Part shown: in pieces, positions 6,866 through 9,269 of the stretch
How positions within the stretch are numbered: the stretch's first letter is position 1
Layout of the letters: each line of letters begins with the position of its first letter
From: Chloroflexota bacterium
Lineage (GTDB): Bacteria; Chloroflexota; Dehalococcoidia; JACQGW01
Assembly (NCBI GenBank): GCA_016199325.1
Contig: JACQGW010000214.1
Span: 1-9,269 of the forward strand
Length of the DNA stretch: 9,269 nt
Direction of reading: 5' to 3'
Notes under the pieces: generated by a model
The model's input: only the letters and a program-made list of their open reading frames with translations
Database searches by the model: none
Told to the model about the DNA's origin: nothing
Program-made: the position numbers and the translations under genes

Positions 6866-7096
6866 TCAGAGCAGGTCTCGGAGCTCGTCGGCCGAGAGCC
6901 CTGCCTGGCCGAGGATCGTTCGCAGCGTCGGCAGCTTGATGATTTCGCCAGCGTGGACCGGCACCGTCACTTGCCCTTCAGGATGGTCCTGGCGCCGAAG
7001 GTAAACGTGCGATCCGCGCTGGTGATGGACGTATCAGCCTGCTCGCTGAAGCGCACGAACGATGTCGGTGCCCGTGATCCGTGGCAGACGCGGCAT
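6866..7096 (-). pseudogene. hicA: HicA toxin with in-frame TGA at codon 21
   Basis: Reading from ATG at 7096 gives MPRLPRITGTDIVRALQRAG, a stop at codon 21 (TGA, 7036-7034), then in the same frame YVHHQRGSHVYLRRQ and a full HicA tail ending DELRDLL before TGA at 6868-6866. With one residue at codon 21 it would be a 76-aa HicA of normal length with the catalytic His (H30 in GSH) intact. TGG to TGA is a single change and W is common at this place. Other genes in the window use TGA as a stop, so recoding is unlikely. The next possible internal start (GTG, codon 43) would lose H30. HicA is a dsRBD-like ribonuclease that cuts mRNA. Here the toxin is probably dead, or the base is an error. Confidence 0.85.
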
Positions 7097-7131
7097 GCCT
7101 TGCCCTGCTTTGTTCCCTCTGCGCCGGCCCC

Positions 7132-7140
7132 ATTATACCA
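7132..7140 (-). promoter_or_regulatory. Extended -10 promoter of hicA-hicB
   Basis: TGGTATAAT on the minus strand (7140-7132) is a perfect -10 hexamer with the TGn extension. No good -35 lies 16-18 bp upstream, as is usual for extended -10 promoters. Transcription would start near 7125, about 30 nt before the hicA start codon, where GGGCAAGG could act as a weak ribosome site. Confidence 0.6.
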
Positions 7141-7292
7141 CAGGCAGCAGGTCGACAGGCGGCATGCGTACGCAGAAGGGAACGATGTGGGCAAGCAATC
7201 TGGCAGTGGTTGCACCTGCCTCGGACTGCTCGGCAAGCAGCGGCCGGGCGCGCAAAGACCCTTCGGCGAGTGTGTTATGTTCACTAAAAACC
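7141..7292. other. Intergenic spacer, no gene seen
   Basis: Open frames here are short and lack a recognisable protein pattern. The left end carries upstream DNA of the hicAB promoter. Its right end, before the DnaA-box-like nonamer, has an AT-rich stretch (TTCACTAAAAA, 7280-7290), which stands out in this GC-rich window. Confidence 0.5.
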
Positions 7293-7301
7293 TGTGGATA
7301 A
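7293..7301 (-). promoter_or_regulatory. DnaA-box nonamer
   Basis: TGTGGATAA on the plus strand is the exact complement of the consensus box TTATCCACA. It lies 6 bp upstream of the -35 hexamer at 7307. Only one box is visible, so an origin is not supported. It could tie the adjacent promoter to DnaA levels, or be a chance match (expected at a few percent for a window this long). Confidence 0.35.
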
Positions 7302-7306
7302 CTCTC

Positions 7307-7335
7307 TTGATCGAGCCTTCATCGGCGTGTATGAT
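7307..7335 (+). promoter_or_regulatory. Predicted promoter upstream of the hairpin region
   Basis: TTGATC (7307-7312, four of six), exactly 17 bp, TATGAT (7330-7335, five of six). The predicted start is near 7342. No protein gene begins before 7793, so the first product would be an RNA of at least several hundred bases, or a long leader of the glycosidase gene. Confidence 0.5.
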
Positions 7336-7341
7336 ATTTGC

Positions 7342-7625
7342 GTACCCCGAGAGGTTGGCTCAATCACCTCGGTGGACCGGCGAGGAGCACCGCTCCAGCC
7401 AGATCGCTCAGGCGCAAGCCTGAGGCCGTTCGATGGATCCGTCGATGCCGCAAGGTTGCGATTGGAGAGTTGAGCGGTCGCACCTGAAACAGATCGTCGT
7501 CGCAGTCGTTTGTCGGGCGCAAGCCCGATGATCGTCAGACCGGACGCAAGTCCAGTCGGGCGGCGATGACGCTGAGCGTGTGCAGCGGTCCGGCGACGGC
7601 GCTCATCTGGAGCGAGAGCGTCGGC
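7342..7625 (+). ncRNA. Candidate structured RNA with three GCAA-tetraloop hairpins
   Basis: Directly behind a promoter-like sequence lies a run of hairpins: 7347-7372; 7384-7396 (GGAGC/GCTCC); 7407-7424 (7-bp stem, GCAA loop); 7454-7484 (seven pairs, one bulge); 7511-7530 (six pairs plus two G-U, GCAA loop); 7531-7567 (four pairs, mismatch, three pairs, internal loop, six-pair base, GCAA loop); 7594-7623 (CGACG/CGTCG outer stem). The cores of the three GCAA hairpins are AGGC/GCCT, GGGC/GCCC and GGAC/GTCC: where one side changes, the other changes to keep pairing. No known RNA family is recognised. Short stems are common in GC-rich DNA, so only the matching tetraloop hairpins count as real evidence. 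It could also be the leader of the glycosidase gene, or three copies of a small repeat. Confidence 0.3.
7407..7558 (+). repeat. Three related GCAA hairpin motifs
   Basis: Copies at 7407-7424 (CTCAGGCGCAAGCCTGAG), 7513-7528 (TCGGGCGCAAGCCCGA) and 7538-7557. All share the core RGRCGCAAGYCY, and each is self-complementary around GCAA. The third has one C-A mismatch but is carried on a longer outer stem. Confidence 0.7.
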
Positions 7626-7792
7626 AACGCCAGTTGTCGGTGTGGCGCTTCGGTCTCGGCGGGAAGCCGGACGGTTGCAGCGGTCTTTCGGGGTACGCTT
7701 TTCTCCGGCGAAGAGACGGGCTGTCAGCGGATTCAGGGAACGGATTGCACGGATGCCGGCTCCCACCGACACCGATCGACACGAGGGCTAGG
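7626..7792. other. Spacer ahead of the glycosidase gene
   Basis: No gene recognised. The word TGCAGCGGTC at 7676-7685 repeats one at 7581-7590. At 7727-7756 the word CGGAT recurs three times (CGGATTCAGGG, CGGATTGCA, CGGATG), like CGGAT-type interspersed repeats of other environmental bacteria (low confidence). A weak AGCG/CGCT stem followed by TTTTCT occurs near 7679-7704, too short to call a terminator. Confidence 0.35.
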
Positions 7793-7795
7793 GTG
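7783..7795 (+). promoter_or_regulatory. Ribosome site and GTG start of the glycosidase gene
   Basis: GAGGG (7783-7787) lies 5 nt before GTG at 7793. The in-frame ATG at 7823 has no ribosome site. Starting at GTG also adds K3, H4 and R6, the basic residues expected before a signal sequence. Confidence 0.55.
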
Positions 7796-9269
7796 CTGAA
7801 ACATCTTCGCTATCTGCTCTACATGAAGTTGCCAGCAGGGGCGTACTTTGGCATCGCCACGGCGGCGCTGGCGGCCCTTCTCCTCGCCGGGAGTTTCGTC
7901 GCACGTGGCTTCGGGCCGGCGACCCCGATCGACTCTTCGCAGACGGCGGGCAGCTCGATCATCGGGCAGGCCACGCCGACCACCCTGCGCACGTTCACCC
8001 CGACCACGGCCACGCCCGTGCCGACGAACACCTCCGCACCTTTCCTGCCGACCGGAACCACCGCGCCGATCGTCACCGCGCCGAACACGCCGGCGGCTCA
8101 GATCGCCCTCGCTGCGACGACGCCCACCCCGGCGCCGCCAACCGTGAGTGCGACGCCACGTCTGCCGACCGCGAGTCCGACGCCGCGTCCGCCAACCGTG
8201 AGTGCGATGCCGACGCGACCGGCGGCGAGCCCCACGCCACAGCCGCCGACGCCGAGCCCAAGCCCAACGCCGGGTTCGCCCACGGTCACGCCGACCCGGA
8301 CGGCCACGCCGGCTCCCAGCCCGACGGCCACGCCCACGCAGCAGAACCGTCGCGCCTCGCGCCTCTTTCTTGGCTACTACGTGAACTACGACGACTCCTC
8401 CTGGTGGACACTCGAGGCACAGGCCGGCGCAATGGACTTCGTCGCCCCCCAGTGGCTCTCTATCGACGCCTGCGGCAACCTCGGCAGTCGTGACGATCGG
8501 ACGCTGATCGCCCATGCGCGCGGCCGTGGTGTCGAGGTCATCCCGACACTCGCGACCAGCTCGGGCTGGCTCAACCACCAGATCCTGACCAATCCGGCCT
8601 CGGCCGGCCGCGCCGTCGAGCAGATCGTCGACTACGTCCGCGCCGAGGGGTACGAGGGCTTCGACCTGGACTTCGAGGGGGTGCTGCCGGCGGACCGCGC
8701 CGCGCTGACGAGCTTCGTCGCGCGCCTCTCGGCGGCGCTCCGCGCCCAGGGCAAGACCTTCACCATGGCGCTGCCCCCCAAAACGTCCGACGTCACCACC
8801 GGATGGGCCGGCGCCTTCGACTACGCCGCTCTGGCGCCTCACCTCGACCTGGCGATCATCATGACCTACGCCTACACCTGGTCGACCTCCGCACCGGGCT
8901 CGACGGCCCCGCAGCGCTGGGTTGACGATGTCATCGCCTACACCACCAGTGTCATTCCCCGGGGGAAGGTGCTGATGGGCGTGCCGCTCTGGGGCTACGA
9001 CTGGAACGTGACGCTGAAGGGGCCGGCTCGGGCGCTGCGCTACCCGCAGGCGGCCGCCGTCGCTCGCCACTACGGGGTGGAGATCGCGGCCGACCCGACG
9101 AGCCGCTCGGCCACCTTCACCTACACGGCCCGAGCCGGCCAGGCAGGGCCGGCCGATCCGCCGCCGCCGCGTTTCAATCACGAGATCTCGCAGCGGACGC
9201 GCCCGCCCTGTGGCATCCAGCCGCCGACGCCGGTGCCGGGCCCGACGGCGACCCCGACGGCGACGCCCA
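7793..9269 (+). CDS. Secreted or anchored GH18-family glycosidase with Thr-Pro linkers (3' end missing)
   Basis: At least 492 codons, open to the window's end. Residues 3-12 are basic and polar. A hydrophobic stretch (13-37) acts as a signal peptide or anchor. Residues 60-187 are a low-complexity Thr/Pro/Ser/Ala linker. The catalytic domain begins near 191 (LFLGYYVNYDD) and has the GH18 signature YEGFDLDFEG, with D291, D293 and catalytic acid E295; the first Asp of the usual DGxDxDxE is E288 here. Further GH18 parts are MALPPK, IIMTYAYTWS and VLMGVPLWGYDW (W400), as in spore-germination and YaaH-like glycosidases that act on peptidoglycan or chitin-like polymers. From about 474 a second Pro-Thr linker starts and runs out of the window, so another domain, perhaps wall- or sugar-binding, probably follows. 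Target polymer unknown. Confidence 0.87.
   Translation, partial: MLKHLRYLLYMKLPAGAYFGIATAALAALLLAGSFVARGFGPATPIDSSQTAGSSIIGQATPTTLRTFTPTTATPVPTNTSAPFLPTGTTAPIVTAPNTPAAQIALAATTPTPAPPTVSATPRLPTASPTPRPPTVSAMPTRPAASPTPQPPTPSPSPTPGSPTVTPTRTATPAPSPTATPTQQNRRASRLFLGYYVNYDDSSWWTLEAQAGAMDFVAPQWLSIDACGNLGSRDDRTLIAHARGRGVEVIPTLATSSGWLNHQILTNPASAGRAVEQIVDYVRAEGYEGFDLDFEGVLPADRAALTSFVARLSAALRAQGKTFTMALPPKTSDVTTGWAGAFDYAALAPHLDLAIIMTYAYTWSTSAPGSTAPQRWVDDVIAYTTSVIPRGKVLMGVPLWGYDWNVTLKGPARALRYPQAAAVARHYGVEIAADPTSRSATFTYTARAGQAGPADPPPPRFNHEISQRTRPPCGIQPPTPVPGPTATPTATP
8135..8207 (+). repeat. 54-nt in-frame repeat in the linker of the glycosidase gene
   Basis: The 19-nt word CCGCCAACCGTGAGTGCGA occurs at 8135-8153 and 8189-8207, exactly 54 nt (18 codons) apart, both encoding PPTVSA. 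The DNA between is a diverged Pro/Thr/Ser stretch, so the linker has probably grown by duplication. Confidence 0.75.

Noticed and set aside
7034..7036. Recoded TGA (Trp or selenocysteine) in hicA
   Set aside because: TGA is the normal stop of most genes in the window, HicA has no known selenocysteine, and no SECIS-like hairpin is apparent right after the codon.
6967..7284. 105-codon minus-strand frame overlapping hicA
   Set aside because: It is in another frame from the clear HicA homology and has no recognisable pattern.
7293..7301. Replication origin
   Set aside because: Only one DnaA box is present, with no box cluster, no AT-rich unwinding tract and no dnaA, dnaN or gidA neighbour.
7284..7772. 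162-codon minus-strand frame over the hairpin region
   Set aside because: Composition is arginine-rich without a domain, there is no ribosome site, and it covers self-complementary DNA. I keep the RNA reading instead.
7733..9181. 482-codon minus-strand frame
   Set aside because: Antisense to the GH18 gene. The Arg/Gly-rich middle is the complement of the Thr-Pro linker.

Overview
The window looks like chromosomal DNA from a high-GC bacterium. A member of Chloroflexota is the best guess (inference, moderate confidence). The reasons are a secreted enzyme with long Thr-Pro-rich linkers, an F420-type split-barrel protein, a Yip1-family membrane protein, an L-fucose-isomerase-like protein, and intergenic DNA packed with short-period repeats. 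An efflux adaptor with an almost absent alpha-hairpin fits a cell without a TolC-type outer membrane. TGA ends most genes in the window, so the standard code applies.

Layout. Positions 1-2141 (minus strand) hold an HlyD-type adaptor followed by an ABC-2 permease, with no ATPase gene between or beside them. A 111-bp palindromic element separates the two genes, and an inverted heptamer-repeat array abuts the permease stop codon. The adaptor's promoter carries three CCACCAG-type half-sites. Positions 2142-2520 are intergenic, with a good plus-strand promoter and an array of eight heptamers. A Yip1-like membrane protein follows (2521-3036, plus), overlapping tail to tail by 4 nt with an Rv3369-like F420/PPOX-type protein (3033-3452, minus). 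A third heptamer array then leads into a DAO-family FAD oxidoreductase (3644-4831, plus), which converges on an L-fucose/arabinose-isomerase-like protein (4955-6385, minus) across a strong hairpin.

Positions 6404-7140 are a decaying toxin-antitoxin patch: a plus-strand relic of a UPF0175-type antitoxin, perhaps with a trace of its PIN-like partner, then a minus-strand hicA-hicB pair with its own extended -10 promoter. HicB is intact, but hicA has an in-frame TGA at codon 21, where a tryptophan codon is likely.

Positions 7141-7792 carry no convincing gene. They hold a perfect DnaA-box nonamer beside a clear plus-strand promoter, followed by several hairpins. Three of these share a GCAA tetraloop and differ from one another by compensated base changes, so this is the best candidate for an undescribed structured RNA. 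From 7793 (GTG start) to the window's end runs a secreted or anchored GH18-family glycosidase with Thr-Pro linkers on both sides of the catalytic domain. It has no stop within the window.

The genes do not form one pathway. The parts that deserve attention are the intergenic repeats (a heptamer family resembling cyanobacterial STRRs), the broken HicAB pair, and the GNRA-hairpin region.
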